A DNA stretch of 64,000 nucleotides from Hygrophila difformis (taxonomy: Eukaryota > Streptophyta > Magnoliopsida > Lamiales > Acanthaceae). The stretch lies in the NCBI GenBank assembly GCA_030278955.1, contig JAOANR010000002.1, positions 10,033,982-10,097,981 on the forward strand, read 5' to 3'. Every line of letters begins with the position of its first letter. Position 1 is the stretch's first letter. The notes under the pieces are model-generated. The model had not been told where the DNA came from and did not search any database. It worked only from the letters and a program-made list of their open reading frames with translations. Positions 34,075-47,600 of this stretch are shown here, in pieces. A program made the position numbers and the translations under genes.

Positions 34075-35739
34075 ACATCCTCACATTTAATACTGATCGT
34101 CCCCGAGCAGTCAGAGTCAATGTTCCTAGGAACACGGACTCTACATATTCAATTCATTTTCGTGGCTTCATAAATCACAGTCTTTTTGGATTGGGATAAG
34201 ACAATCAAAAACTACAAGTGTTAAATTCCCTTGATTGCAGTGTTTAATGAAATGATACTTGCTCACTACATCGGGCCTACAAATCAAACATTATTACTAA
34301 TCCTTCATGAACATCATGTTTGAAAAATGCAAAGATTAGGGATGAGAATTAGAGGATGACATGAACATGTGTAATAAGACAGAGCCTCACATATAAGAGA
34401 ATCGGAAAATTCACTCACTCTCAATTGGGGTTTAATCATGAACGCTCAAAATCACATTTAATTAAATTATCCCATAAGCTTGCAATCAGACCAACTCGCC
34501 ACCGGCTCATTTCTTCAAATCGAGATCACGAGGTCTTATTCGAGGGTTATAACTGGGCGTACGGTTGTAACATTAGGTAGGAAAGGGAAATTATTTGGGC
34601 TAAGGAGTGGCAAAGATTTGTTCTTATCATAACTTGGCATTTTTATTTAAAATTTATGATCATCAATGTTTCTCTCTTTTTGGTTTTCTTTTGCATGACA
34701 TTAGACTATTGTCTAATTGCTTGTCATTTGCAATTTATTGATGTTGAATGAAATTCAACTTTTTTTTTTTTTTTTTTGAATCGGTTCATGGAATACCGAT
34801 TAGTACGTTTTCTGATGATCAAAAATTTAATGCCTTTGATAGAATTCATTCTCGCACACTTGGGTTTGATTGTTTTGGTCTTTTTGTAAGGCTAGGAATA
34901 ATATAGAAGGCTTCAAAGAAAAATTAGGCTTATAGGCTCAAATTGGTTAATCCTAAAGGGAAAATATTTTTGGGTTTGAATTTCAAACGAAGGCCAAAAA
35001 TTTGGGTTTTCTAGGTGCCTCGATCATATGCTCGATTTCGGGAATATGGCATGGTCTTGAATCGGTCCCAATCGCAAGTTCTAGTTTCCTTTAATCAAAA
35101 TGATTCACACATCAAAGAAAATGAATGAGTAAAAGTGACTCATGGCTCAAATCTCACAAGGTTGGGTTGATTCATGTCATACAATATTCTCAAATTTAAT
35201 CAAAGCTTAATTCTAACAATTTATTCAATCGGAATCTCTAACATGCAGATTCATTACCCAATAAGCTGATCGCATCATTAAATTTTTATAGCTCAAAACC
35301 CCAGGAATTCATGTCATGCATGTCTTCAATTATATTATCCCAATTTAAAAGTTTGAAAATTTAATCATAAGCCTAAATTCAACATGTGAATTTAGAGCAA
35401 TTTTATGCATATTTTTACTGGTTATCTAGTTGAAAGCAGTAAAGAGGCACTGCTGACACACTGAGTATGTCAACAGCATATTTTTGGTCTGACAGTCACT
35501 TATTCATCTCGGACTGTACAGACATCTTTTCAAAGGAAAGCAGTAAAGAATTGTTCAGTGGTCTCAAAAGCTGAGTTCCAATTTAGGGAAAGCAAATAAA
35601 TACAACCGATGCAAGGGATTCTCGTGCAGTTAATACAAACCTGCACACACAAAAGGAGACATCCCTTGTAGGATACTACTACGAGACTGGAAATAAAACA
35701 AAGCAGGGTAAAAGCGGGACTAGGATTCGTCCTTCTTCT
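34075..35739 (-). other. A2 non-coding region between F-box gene and 3' LTR
   Basis: About 1.66 kb with no supported gene. On the minus strand it ends AAATGTGAGGATGT directly before the LTR start, serving as the likely polypurine tract (34075-34088). A T-run lies at about 34761-34777. Confidence 0.6.
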
Positions 35740-37553
35740 TCAGGGCATGTATCGGAGCCAGAGGACACAGCTGGAAAGCTCACAACGCAGACACCAATCG
35801 CGGTTTCTCAGAGGTGCATGCCATCCTGGGCAATAGACTCTGACTCCTTGGCCTGCCCACAGTTGTGGGTTGTCTGGGTGGTCTGTTATCCAAGCGAGAA
35901 CGTTGAGGGACGTATACCGAAAAACTGATCGATCCGTCACCATCCTATCGATCATCCTGATTCCCTGCTCAACTTGGCTTTCATCAGTCTTACTCATAAG
36001 CATCAATCCGCGGGTGAAGATTGACGTCTTATGGTTGTCCTCAAGTCCCGGGCGTAGCAGTTCACAAGCACGCTCCTCATTCCCCTCTGCAAATGCCCTG
36101 AGTGCTGGAATGAGCTGAAGGTTGAAGTTTCCTGCAGCTGTGCATATTCGCAGGAATCTCTCCTTCTGCAGACGGATCCTTTCTTGCCATCTCTTCACTG
36201 TGGAGGTGATAACCTCGCATCGCTTGTACACGATGGCAAGGTTTCCAGCGTCTCTGAACTTCTTGCATACTCGTTGTGCAGTAAACACCCCCTTGATTTC
36301 ATCCTCTCCTATCCGGGAGAGAATTTCACCAAGGAGTTCGACTGGCAAGTCCAGCAACTTGGTTCCTTCTGGAGCAGGGTCTGGAATGGGAGGATTGTTC
36401 CTGAAAAGATAAGAAGTGATGAATCCAATTTTTATGTAATTTTCGGAAATTTTTCAAGTTCAGAAACCAACATCCTCACATTTAGAGCTTTGCTCTAGAT
36501 GTGAGATTATTAAATTTCTGGCTTGAAGTTTAATTTAAAGCAGATGTAAATAATATTTGGTTTTAAATGGGCTAAAGAGCCCAAAATAAAATAAAATTGG
36601 CCATTGGCCTAAAATCTTTTTAATGGGCCATAGGGCCCAAAAGTTTCCAGTTTATTAAACAAGTCCGAGACACTTGTTGGAAGTGGAATGAGATGGATAG
36701 ATGGAAATGGAATGCTCGAATATTGGAATGTGCAATGGAGACGTGGTGGAACGGATCTGCTGTTTCTGGATAGCTTGGACTGGTTGGACAGTTAAAGCAA
36801 CCAAAAATTTGCAAACACTGTTTTTAATTTTAAAAATGGTTGACTTGTTTTATTTAACAAAGGTGGGATGTGAGTGGTCCCATTTTGGATTTTTGAAAAG
36901 GATAGCAGTTGGGTGACAAAATACTGCTATCTCACTCACACTAGTGTTCCATTGGGAACAAAAACTCAAGTCAAACATTAAACAAAAATAACTCTTTTTG
37001 TCTTTTTCTAAAAGGTTGCTTTTATTAAAAGTGGAAGCTTCCTATTGGGTGTTTGTACTATGTTTCCACAAACAAACAAACATTTATTCCCATGAGATTT
37101 CTAACATGAGAACAAATGTGCCCAAAAGGATCTTACCTCTTTTATTACACCAAAAATAACACTGCACATCACATCAAGATCAATCAAACCAATAACATCA
37201 AGATATTCAAAACAATACCCAAATGTTCATCAGTTTGTTCCTTCCAGTTTTAAACTTCAAAAACTTATCCATTACCAGTTCTAACGCCATTAGTCAGTTT
37301 CAAAATGGGGTTTCAATGTTTTAAAACAGTGCTCATAACCGAGGGCACTGAAAAATTTCTAAGGTTAAAAGCACATATTAACCACACCACACCAAGAACA
37401 CAACAAAATGAAAAACGAAACAAAACAAAACAAAAAGAAACGGGTCCGAATGGGTGTTATGAACATGGCGAAAACAGGGTTTTACCCTCTCTTCCTTGGC
37501 TCGGGTCTAGGCACGGGTCCAAGGTTGGGAAGGAGTCCATGAAATCGGTCCAT
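35740..37553 (-). CDS. F-box protein gene carried by A2 (two exons)
   Basis: Predicted CDS: exon 1 37553-37486 (ATG, 22 codons plus GG), intron 36401-37485 (donor GTAAAA, acceptor CTTTTCAG), exon 2 36400-35740; 242 aa. Exon 2 has no in-frame ATG between an upstream TGA and the F-box, so splicing or a non-ATG start is required. The F-box (about residues 39-80) reads LPVELLGEILSRIG, then a CKKF block and VYKRC. A helical region follows (CTAAGNFNLQLIPALRAF...EGNEERACELL) resembling the Sel1-like part of plant At2g35280/At1g67623-type F-box proteins. The C-terminus has a CX2C...C cluster. F-box proteins usually act as substrate receptors of SCF ubiquitin ligases; the target is unknown. A1 carries a homologue (61644-63858). 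The gene lies in the sense orientation downstream of pol. The intron assignment is inferred. Confidence 0.8.
36475..36505 (-). other. Hairpin with PPT-like motif at the 3' end of the A2 F-box intron
   Basis: CTCACATTTAGAGC pairs with GCTCTAGATGTGAG (13 of 14) around TTT. On the minus strand the 3' arm and the bases after it form AAATGTGAGGATGTTGG, nearly the motif at the LTR edge. It lies about 70 bp upstream of the AG acceptor. A1 equivalent: 63004-63034. Confidence 0.7.
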
Positions 37554-37721
37554 AGTTTCCCCTTGAAAATGGAATGCTAAGGTGCGAAGAACACGTGGTG
37601 TTCGTTCGGATGAGAGGAAAATGGGGGAAAGAAGATGAAGAAACTGAAAGAAGTTGAAACGACAGGAGGAAAGTGAAAAGAAACTGGAGGGGGTGGGGGG
37701 GGGGTATAAATTCTTGAACTT

Positions 37722-38032
37722 TTGTCGCGGAATGCGAGACTTTGTCGCGGAACAAGGTTCCGCGACAAGGCATAGCGACATGAGAGAGGTCGCGGAATTG
37801 AGGGCTGGTCGCGGAGTCATGCTCCGCGACAAGGCCATCGCGACAAAGTTCAGTATGGAGACAGTCAACGCAAATCGTGTCGCGGAGCAGGGCTTGGTCG
37901 CGGAGTCATGCTCCGCGACAAGGTGCATCGCGACAAGATGTGGGGAAGGGTTAAGAAGGAAAAGGGATTTTATCGCGGAGTAGGGCCTGGTCGCGATGCA
38001 TGACATCGCGACAAAGGTCCTTCCGCGACAAA
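37722..38032. repeat. A2 internal palindrome array upstream of the F-box gene
   Basis: Half-sites TTGTCGCGGAAC and GTTCCGCGACAA, with GTCGCGGAGTCATG and CATCGCGACAA variants; the same palindrome as in the A2 LTR. It ends about 170 bp upstream of the exon 1 ATG (37553, minus strand). Confidence 0.88.
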
Positions 38033-38517
38033 GGATTTTGAATTTTCAAATTTTCTTGGACTGGGCTCGAGTGTGATATTGGGCCTGCGTCCATTTTATT
38101 TGATTTGGGCTGAATGAATTCAGTCCAAATAAATTCAAAATGCTGGGCTGAAAATTAAATAATCCACTTGCATAAAATTAGGTTGGGTCAGTTCCATTTT
38201 ATCTGCGAATTTTGTTTCGGGTATTGAATCTCTTCAATTCCCGAGAACATTTTCTCAGATTTACAGAACTAATCCAACCAAGAACCTGGTTTTCCATGTT
38301 ACTGTTATCTGCTCCTCTTTTTGGGGGTTCCGAACTTTTGCAAGATAGATGAATGAAATGCATTAGATTTTCTCCAAAAATCAACATCCTCACATTTAGA
38401 GTCTTAGTACTCTAAATGTTTAATTGATCTTTGGGTACTTCCTTGCCATGAAATAAATACTGTAAATATATACTATATATATAAACTGAAATTTTTGTAT
38501 TTTTTAAATGCTGTTTC
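38033..38517 (-). other. A2 spacer between pol and palindrome array, with PPT-like hairpin
   Basis: No gene. A perfect 11-bp hairpin ACATTTAGAGT/ACTCTAAATGT (38392-38402 with 38409-38419) carries AAATGTGAGGATGTTGA on the minus strand (38381-38397), a copy of the motif at the LTR edge. Confidence 0.7.
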
Positions 38518-41500
38518 TTATTGAGTGTAAGCCGGGTCTGCCACTGCTTGGCTTTCCTTCTCCGGATCGAACTGTCCGAGGTACTCTTTCAATCGTTGTC
38601 CATTCACCACTATATCGCCCCTGCCAGTTCGAATCCTGACAGCTCCATTTTTGAACACCTCTAGTACTTCATGTGGTCCTTCCCATCCAGATTTGAGCTT
38701 TCCGGGGAACAGTTTCAACCTAGTATTGAACAATAACACATGTTGACCAACATAAAAATACTTAGGTTTGATCCGGCGATCGTGCAACTTCTGGGTCCGC
38801 TCCTTGTAAATTCGAGAGCTTTCATAAGCTTGCGCTCGTATTTCCTCAATTTCATTGAGGTCCAACTTACGTTTGCTCTGAGCAACTTTCGGATCGAAGT
38901 TAAGCGTTTTAACGGCCCAGTAAGCTTTATGCTCTAGCTCTACAGGCAAATGACAGGCTTTTCCGAAGACCAGCCTATATGGAGACATCCCGATGGGAGT
39001 CTTATATGCTGTGCGGTATGCCCATAGAGCATCATTGAGCTTACGTGCCCAATCCTTACGGGTTATCCCGACAGTGGCTTCGAGTATGTGTTTGATTTCG
39101 CGATTGGATACTTCGACTTGACCACTAGTCTGAGGATGGTAAGGCGTGCCTATCTTATGGAGGATCCCATTTTTACTCATTAAAGTTTCAAAACCTTTAT
39201 TAATAAAGTGTGTTCCTCCATCAGATATCACCACCTTAGGTACGCCAAATCGACTGAAAATGTTGTTCTTGAGGAACTTGATGACTTGGCTACCATCATT
39301 GGTCGGTAATGCGACAGCCTCGACCCATTTGGATACGTAATCGACAGCTACCAAGATATAGTAGTTTCCACCAGATGGTGGAAACGGTCCCATGAAGTCA
39401 ATGCCCCATACATCAAAGATCTCAAGTGTGAGAATCCCCTTTTGAGGCATCTCATCCCTCTTGGAGATGTTTCCTAATCTTTGGCATCTGTCACAGCCCT
39501 TAACAAATGTCCTGCAATCCTCATAGATGTGAGGCCAATAAAATCCACATTCGAGGACCTTGTGGGCCGTTCAAGCGGGACCATGGTGACCTCCATATTC
39601 TGATTCATGGCATTTTCTGACAATTTGATAAGCTTCATGCTCGGTCACACATCGCCTGATTTTTAAATCAGGGCAGTGTTTGAAGAGATAAGGTTCTTCC
39701 CAGAAGTAACTTAATACATCTCGTTTGAACTTATTCCTCTGATGATAGTTCGAAAACTGGGGGGTTACTCCGCACGCCAAGAAGTTAGCGATGTCGGAAA
39801 ACCATGGACAAGCTTGATTATGCAAATGCAACGCGAACAACTGTTCGTCCGGGAAATCCTCATTGACGGCTTTTTCCTTTTTATCATTATCTAATCGAGA
39901 TAAGTGGTCAGCAGCACCATTATCTCGACCTCGCCTATCTTTTATTATGATGTCGAATTCTTGCAACAGAAGTACCCACCTGATTAATCGAGGTTTTGCA
40001 TCTTGTTTGCTAAACAAGTATCTCAATGCTGTATGATCGGTGTATACTATGGTCTTCGTACCTATTAGGTACTGTCTGAACTTGTCAAACGCGAAGACTA
40101 CAGCATACATCTCTTTTTCCGTTGTGGTGTAGTTAACTTGGGCTTCATTCAGGGCATGACTTGCATAATGAATTACGCAATGTCTCCCATCCTTATATTG
40201 TCCAAGAACTGCGCCTACGGCGAGACCACTAGCATCGCACATTACCTCGAAAGGTATTGACCAATCGGGTGGTTGCACTATCGGTGCAGAAACCAACATC
40301 TTCTTGAGCGTGTCAAAGGCTTGGACACACGCTTCATTTATTAAGAAAGGATTTTCTTTACAAAGCAGATTAGTGAGCGGCTTGGCAATTTTAGAGAAAT
40401 CCTTAATGAATCGCCGGTAAAAACCGGCATGCCCTAAGAAGCTCCTAACTGATTTGATCGAGTTAGGAAGAGGGAGATTGGAAATGATGGAAACTTTGGC
40501 TGGATCAACTTCAATGCCTGCACGAGAAATGCGATGACCTAACACTATGCCCTCAGTGACCATAAAATGGCACTTTTCCCAATTTAAAACCAAGTTAGTG
40601 TCCTCACACCTCTTTAAAATCTTAGCAAGATTGGTCAAACAATCTTCGAACGTATCTCCATATGCAGAGAAGTCATCCATAAAGACCTCAATGCATTTTT
40701 CGATAAATTCAGAGAAAATAGACATCATGCATCTTTGAAAAGTAGCAGGTGCATTGCACAAACCAAAAGGCATCCGTCGATAGGCAAAAGTGCCGTACGG
40801 GCAAGTAAAAGTGGTTTTATCATGGTCTTCACTGGAAATAACAATCTGATTATAACCAGAATAACCATCCAAAAAGCAATAAAACTCTCTCCCTGCCAAC
40901 CTCTCAAGCATCTGATCAATGAATGGCAATGGAAAATGGTCCTTGCGTGTGGCCTCATTCAGCTTCCGGTAGTCGATGCAAACTCTCCATCCGGTCACTG
41001 GCCTGGTTGCAACCTCTTCTCCTTGCTCATTCTTGGTTATGCACATCCCTCCTCGTTTGGGTACGACCTGCACTGGGCTAACCCATTTGCTATCAGAGAT
41101 GGGATAGATTATACCAGCATCTAAGAGCTTGATAACTTCTTTCCTTACCACTTCCTGCATAAGGGGGTTCAATCGCCTCTGAGGTTGACGGGAGGGTTTA
41201 AATTCTTCTTCCATTAGAATCCTGTGCATGCAAATAGAAGGGCTTATTCCTTTTATATCAGAAATGGTCCAACCTATTGCATGTACATGTTTCTTAAGGA
41301 CGTCCACCAGAGCATTTTCTTGCTCTTGGGAGAGCTTAGCCGAAACAATCACGGGTAACTTTTTATGTTCTGCGAGAAACGCGTACTTGAGATGATCGGG
41401 TAATGTTTTAAGTTCCAGCTCTGGTGGGCATTCAACGGAAGGGAGTAGTTTGCGAGAAATGGGTAGTGGGAGAACAGATTTACCTTCGGGATCCTGCATC

Positions 41501-44475
41501 AGTACAGGATCCTCTTCCTCCTCTTGGTTCGCGTCATCATGGAAGTCGATGCTGTCAAATTCCTCCAAATCCCCTGTTTCGGGATCGGCGAAGTGAACGG
41601 CTTTGCATCCTTTGTGCTCCACGCCAGCAGGCTTCAGTACCTGCTTTGATGGTTCATCCAGCATCATTTCACAATCAAGTTCAGAGTCTAGCTCTTCCCT
41701 AACTATTACATTTTCAAATGAAAAACAAGAACTGTCATTCGGAAATTTCTGCAATTTCTCCATATCAAAGATGATCTCCTCGCCATTGACCCTTAAGGTG
41801 ACTTTTCCGGATTTAGCGTCAATCAGTGCACCACCAGTGGCTAGAAATGGGCGTCCAAGGATAAGTGGCATTTCAGAATCTTCTTCAATGTCGAGGACGA
41901 TGAAGTCGACCGGGAAAAGAACCTGCCCAGTTTTGACCACAACATCCTTGAGGATTCCTACGGGCTGAGTGATCGATTTGTCTGCAAGTTGCAGTCTCAT
42001 CTTGATCGGTTGAATTTCCCCAAGCTTAAGGCGAACAGCCATAGCTAGTGGCATCACATTGATGCTTGATCCTAAATCACAAAGCCCCATACTCACTTTG
42101 GCCTTTCCGAATTGTACTGGAAGTGTGCAACATCCGGGGTCCTCTTTCTTTTCAGGCATTCTCCTCTGAACGATGGCACTGCATGTGCTGTTGAGAATAA
42201 TTACCTCTTCCTGCTCAACCTGCCTTTTTCCTGAAATCAATTCTTTCAAGAACTTAGCATAGATGGGCATTTCGGAAATCATTTCTGTGAGAGGAATGGT
42301 TATCTCTACAGACTTTAATCGTTGCAGAAATTTCTTGAATTTAAGATCATGTTCTTTATTTTTAAGCCGCGCAGGGTAAGGAATCCTGGGCATGTACTTG
42401 TTATTAGCAATTTTTGGTGGTGAAGGGAAGGAAGTTGTACCTTCACCTGTACCCTTATCTGGTTCAGCCGTTTCAGGCGCAGCTTCAGTCTGCAATTCGG
42501 CTGTCTCTTTTTCCGCTTCGTTCCCATTATCAGCTTCCTTACCAGCATTGTCAACAATATCATCCTCTTCGCATTCTGCTCCAGTATCTGCTCCCTTTGG
42601 TCCAGCTAGTACTCTTCCAGATTTCAAGGTTATTGCCTTGCATTGCGGGTTCTTTTCCGCAGTACTAGGCAACGTTCCTTTGTCCCTTTTCTGCATCTCA
42701 TTAGCCATCTGTGTAACTTGGGTCTCCACATTTCTGATGGAGGCCTGCAGTTGATTGTTGATCTCCTTCTGACTAGTGATGAAATCAGTCATCAGATTCT
42801 CAAGCCTTGAAGGAGGCTTTTGATTCTGATTCTGATTTTGATGCTGATTCTGATTCCACTGGCCTTGGTTTGGGACAAACTGAGGCTGGAAACTCTGATT
42901 GGGCTGAAAGTTCTGGAAATTCTGAGGCGGCCTCTGCTGGATCTGAGGTTGGAAACCTGGATTCTGAAAATGTTGGCCCCTGTTCTGATTGAATCCCTGA
43001 TTCTGCTGAGGGTTGAACTGCTGCTTTGGCTTATTCAAGAGATGTGAATTCAAGGCGTTGTTGTTTGAATAAGACAAATTCGGGTGTCTATTTGGAAAGG
43101 CTCCTGCATAGTTACAGCTCTCAGCTGTGACTTGCTCGCATGTGTCAGTTGCATGAGCACCTTGACACAGTCCACAGATCACATCAGATTGCTGTCCCTG
43201 CGCAGAACTTCCAACTCCTTGATTCACAGACAACGCTGCCACTTGCTCTTGAAGCTTTTCAATGTCTGACTTCTCTACCGTACCTACAGCACATAAACTA
43301 CGAGGGGGAGTGAGATTACCATCATCAGTTAGAACAGAACGGTTTACACTCATGGCTTCAATCTTTGCCCAGGCTTGGTCCATCGGTATGTAGAGCAAAT
43401 GTTGACCACCGGCAGCATCAAGCATGGATTTCCATGCTGGGGTCAGACCACTGTAGAACTTTCTCAGTCTTTCCCAGTCATGGAAGCCATGTTGAGGACA
43501 CTTTCTGAGTAGGTTGAAGAATCTTTCCTTTGCATCATACAAGGACTCGTCTGGTTTCATCTTGAATTCCGCAATTTTGGAGCGGCACTCATCCACCTTG
43601 GACTCCGGGAAGTATTTTGCTAGGAAGTTTCTGATCACATCTTCCCATGTAGATTTCTGATTTACGGGCAGTGACTTGTACCATGTTCGTGCTCCGCTTG
43701 TCAGAGAGAAGGGGAACAGCCTTAGTCGAATGGTGTTTGCGGGTACATCACGATTCTTGATCGTGTCACACAATTCTAGGAAGGTTTGCAGGTGATCATG
43801 GGGATCTTCATGACTTGCTCCGGCAAACTGGTTGCTCTGGACTAGATTGATTAGGGCCGGTTTCAGTTCAAAGTTCCTGGCCAAGAATGGAGCTTGTCCA
43901 GGAATATTCAGATATGGCTCTAAAATCGGCTGCATGTAATCAGCAGCAGCTGCTGCTTGATGATTGTTCTCAGGCCCGCCTTGGTATTGCTGTGGGTAGT
44001 AGTTCTGAGGCATGAAATAGTTCCTCGGATCATTGAAATCATTCGGATTCGGGGGATTCTGATGGGGGTTATGGTATTGCTGATTCTGTTGGTTTGGGAA
44101 ATTTTGCTGATTTGGTTGGTTTTGGTTGTTTGGTGGGTTTTGGTTCGGATTGGGAGGGGGTGCCTCGAAGTGCTGCTGGTCCATGTTTGGTGGATTCCCA
44201 CCTCCTTGTATGATCTGGGGAGGGGGATCATCCAAATCATCATGATCAGCATCTTCGGGGTCTTCCTCAATGTTGTGAAGTGGGGGATTGGGTTGAATGA
44301 TTGGTGGGATGTCAGGGTTTGCCATTTCGGAAATATCGCTGCTGGTGCTTGGCGAAAGTAATGCCTGTCGTTCCCGTTCCCTTCTTCGTTTAGTCTCCGC
44401 CCTAAGACGTCGAGCTGTCTTTTCTATCTCGGAATTAAACGGGATCTCGGCTGGCGTCTGCTTCCTCCTTTGCAT
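38518..44475 (-). CDS. gag-pol: Gag-Pol polyprotein of A2, one in-frame stop
   Basis: A single frame of 1985 codons, broken only by TGA at 39573-39571 where A1 has CGA, a CpG-type transition. Order (approximate residues): Gln/Asn-rich N-terminus to 175; gag domain 195-350; zinc-knuckle-like CX2CX3HX4C 434-446; coiled-coil LENLMTDF...QLQASI about 558-595; aspartic protease with DLGSS near 800 and LILGRPF near 872; reverse transcriptase with YRKLNEA near 1170 and FMDD near 1265; RNase H with CDAS near 1412 and TDHTALRYL near 1480; integrase from about 1600. The stop falls in the integrase HHCC finger. Catalytic D (GIDFMG), D (ISDGGTHF) and E ([11 protein letters not shown]) are all present downstream. 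The DLG protease and FMDDFS motifs point to Athila. Without readthrough, integrase would be lost. Confidence 0.95.
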
Positions 44476-44619
44476 AGAACAACGGCTTCAGTAATGACAG
44501 TACCTGTACAATCCCCAGGTTAGAAGTGGTTCTGAAGGTGAATATTTGTAATTATATGTATAGGCTACTCTAGGAGCAATGAGGAATGTAATTCTCTAAA
44601 TAAAACGGCGCTGCATCCT
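44476..44619 (-). other. A2 leader with candidate splice donor
   Basis: On the minus strand CAGGTACTG (GT at 44503-44502) is a good donor match, conserved in A1 as CAGGTGCTG (GT at 26929-26930). Whether it is used is unknown. Confidence 0.4.
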
Positions 44620-44636
44620 CCCCGGCAACGGCGCCA
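44620..44636 (-). other. Primer binding site of A2 (tRNA-Asp)
   Basis: TGGCGCCGTTGCCGGGG on the minus strand, directly abutting the 5' LTR; the 3' end of plant tRNA-Asp fits it. Confidence 0.93.
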
Positions 44637-47600
44637 TGAAACTTTTGACAAGTTTCGTTAACCCGAGCTTTTTCTAAAATTATACCAGGTTAGATTTATT
44701 AAATGAAAAGTGTTATGATTCGCGGGAAAGGGTTTAGGGATATATCAAGATTATTAGTCTTTTTATTACTCAAGTATGGTGCTTTGGTTTCAAATGGCGC
44801 GGTGGTCCTCTCTGTCATGAAATGTTGACAAATCTCATGGCATAGCCGGGATAGATCGACCTTCAGCCTGTCACACTGAGGGTCTCCGGCAAGTATGCCA
44901 TGACACTTCTCATCAATTCTTGCCATGAGAGTTCCTGCCATGAAACTTTTGACAGATTCCCACTACATGAGTATTTTCCGAAAAATCATGGTCCTGGTTT
45001 AGATTTTATTTAATGAAACCAATTTATGATGCGGTGTTGTGATTAGGGATATATTTATATGTAGTCATATTTTTATTGCTCGGAGTTAAGAAACTGTGCT
45101 CCCGAAAGCGCACGGAGTCAAAAATTGCAGTAATTTATAGTAAGACCGGATCGTTCACTGGAGGATGTGCGATAGAAGCAGGTCCCACGTCGTTTTACTA
45201 GATTTTCCATTCGTATTGCTCAATAGGTTTGAAGGGTGATTAACAACTACTGACAGGAATATAAATTAGATCCAGAAAGCAGTTAAATTATTCTACAAAG
45301 CGAATAAATCTATTCTAGAAAGCGGATAAGAATTATTCTAGGAATGCGGTAAACATTATCTACGAAAGCAGGGAAAAGAAGCATTGTGCCAACCGTGAAG
45401 TTGAGTCACAATGTGGACAGAAAGGACAGGAGGAAAAGAATGAAAATTGGACAAGGGTGAGATACGGCAATGTTAAACTTCCATTTTCATACGCAGATCT
45501 TTGTTTGGGATAATTCTTTCAGATAGCTAATTCTCATGCTCTCAATAAGGCTTTCCCTTTAATAGACAGGTACTTGCAGTATGAGTTTACATGTTCTTAA
45601 GACCTCAAATTCTAAGATACCACGGATTCGTAACTGCCCTGGCCTGGGTATGTTACTTCATCTGTGGTGGAAAAGCAACACCCGACACATCATTTATTGA
45701 AGTGCCAAGTACCACTATCATTCTCCCATGTCACACCCAAAGATTTGAATCAAGCCCTAAACTATCCCTTAACTGTCAATCCTAGTAGCAGTTACACAAC
45801 TCTCAATACAACCGAGTGACCTCTAATGAAAGCGATTAAAAGAAAGCAGTAAAGAAAGCATTTAAAACCTATCACTCGGAGGTTTTGAAAATCTGACCCT
45901 GGTAGTAAAAGACAGCTCCCCATCAGAATGAAGGAGTATGGATCAAGAATTCCCGGCCCTCAGTGAACCACTGATGTGTTCACTTCCTTCCGGGTGATTA
46001 TGAGATACAAACTAATGAAACGAACTAATAAATTAGTTCATTCCGGATGCACTCACTCAGGACTCAAAAGTAGGCTCTGGCAGAAGAGGATAGCAGTTGA
46101 AAGAAAACTCAACCCTATCTTGGAAAATAACCAAGGCCTGGATGATGTTCCTCTAAGATTATTTACTACACTGTATTTGAATCCAAGTGGACCCCATCTC
46201 GGTGTAGCATTTAATCTTACATTTCCATCAACCAGCAATTTTGGAAAATAATGGATTTGAAAATCATTCCCTGTCAGGTACTAGACTCTCAGTTAAAACA
46301 CAGACCCTTTCAGTCTAGGCGAGACCTAATCGCTGAATCTGCTTCTTAATTTCCCAAAATACAACCCTTGGCAGAATATGAATTAGTCATAACTGAAGAA
46401 TTTATCCCTTACTCAGATCCGGATTTTATAAAGAGGTTTTTGTTGGAAATTTATAAAGCAATATCTGTTTAAGATCTAGACTTCTATTGTCCAAGGGAAG
46501 GATCCCAAAATAATTACAGACCACAGTAGTATATAATATTATCATGCATAAAGATATATGGAAGTGTAAAATTAATTGACCCAAAATATAGATGCGGGTC
46601 TAGACAGAAGGTGAAACACAGAATGATGTGGTCAAGGGACCAAAGTAATGGCAGAGTAATCAGGTGGACTGTAAACATCTACTGTCCAATTTCCCAATCA
46701 CTCGGATGGAGCGAATTTTAGACAGCGTAGACCCTATAATGGTGGTGTCAACGCCAGTTGGGCCTCCACTGTCTGTGAATTCGGATAAAAACCTACATGC
46801 TTCCCTTCTATAATGATCATCAGTTGGCATTGACTGATGCCAACTGACTCCCACTACAGATTGGAATTTGGGTTTGGAAATTAAGATAGAAAAATAAAAC
46901 TGTATCTGGATGGGAGTCAGTCGAGCAGCTATTATAACCCCGGATGGGCGAACCGCCAAGGCTTCCACTGACATCCATCCAGACCATGCAAAATAACAAT
47001 TAGTAACTAATACCCAGAATACGAGCTAGTTATCCATGAGGGAGTACCCGCCAACATTATTCTGATGTATTCTTTACTAATGGTTCCACACAACACACAA
47101 AGACAAAACAAGAAAGAAAGATCCATTGTATGAGAGACATTGGTTTCTCATGCAAGGTTGTGGATTGGGTCCACAATTGATGGTCTTAAATAATCCTTCC
47201 TACCATAATTAATTACAGTCCAGATTATCTGTTTAAGCCATCAAGGTTTTGTTTATACAAGAATGTTTTAATGGCAATTGAACAAAGGTCCTTTAATTAT
47301 GATGATTATTGAAGAGTGATTATTGCTAATCTCAATTTTTAATCATTAATGAGTCAAGGGTTCAATCAGTTAAGTGATGCAAATGGAGAATCAAAATTTG
47401 GGCAGCATAACACCCTATATTGCAATTCCAGAATGTTACATCCTAACCCGTGGGGCTATGATGTGAGTGTTGCAATATAAAATAGGGAGAGAATGAAATT
47501 TGTTTGAGATCAAATAGAGAGAGAAACCCTTGTCGCGATATCATAAATTTTGTCGCGGACCGAGGTCCGCGACATGGACATCCCGACAAGTTTTTAGAAT

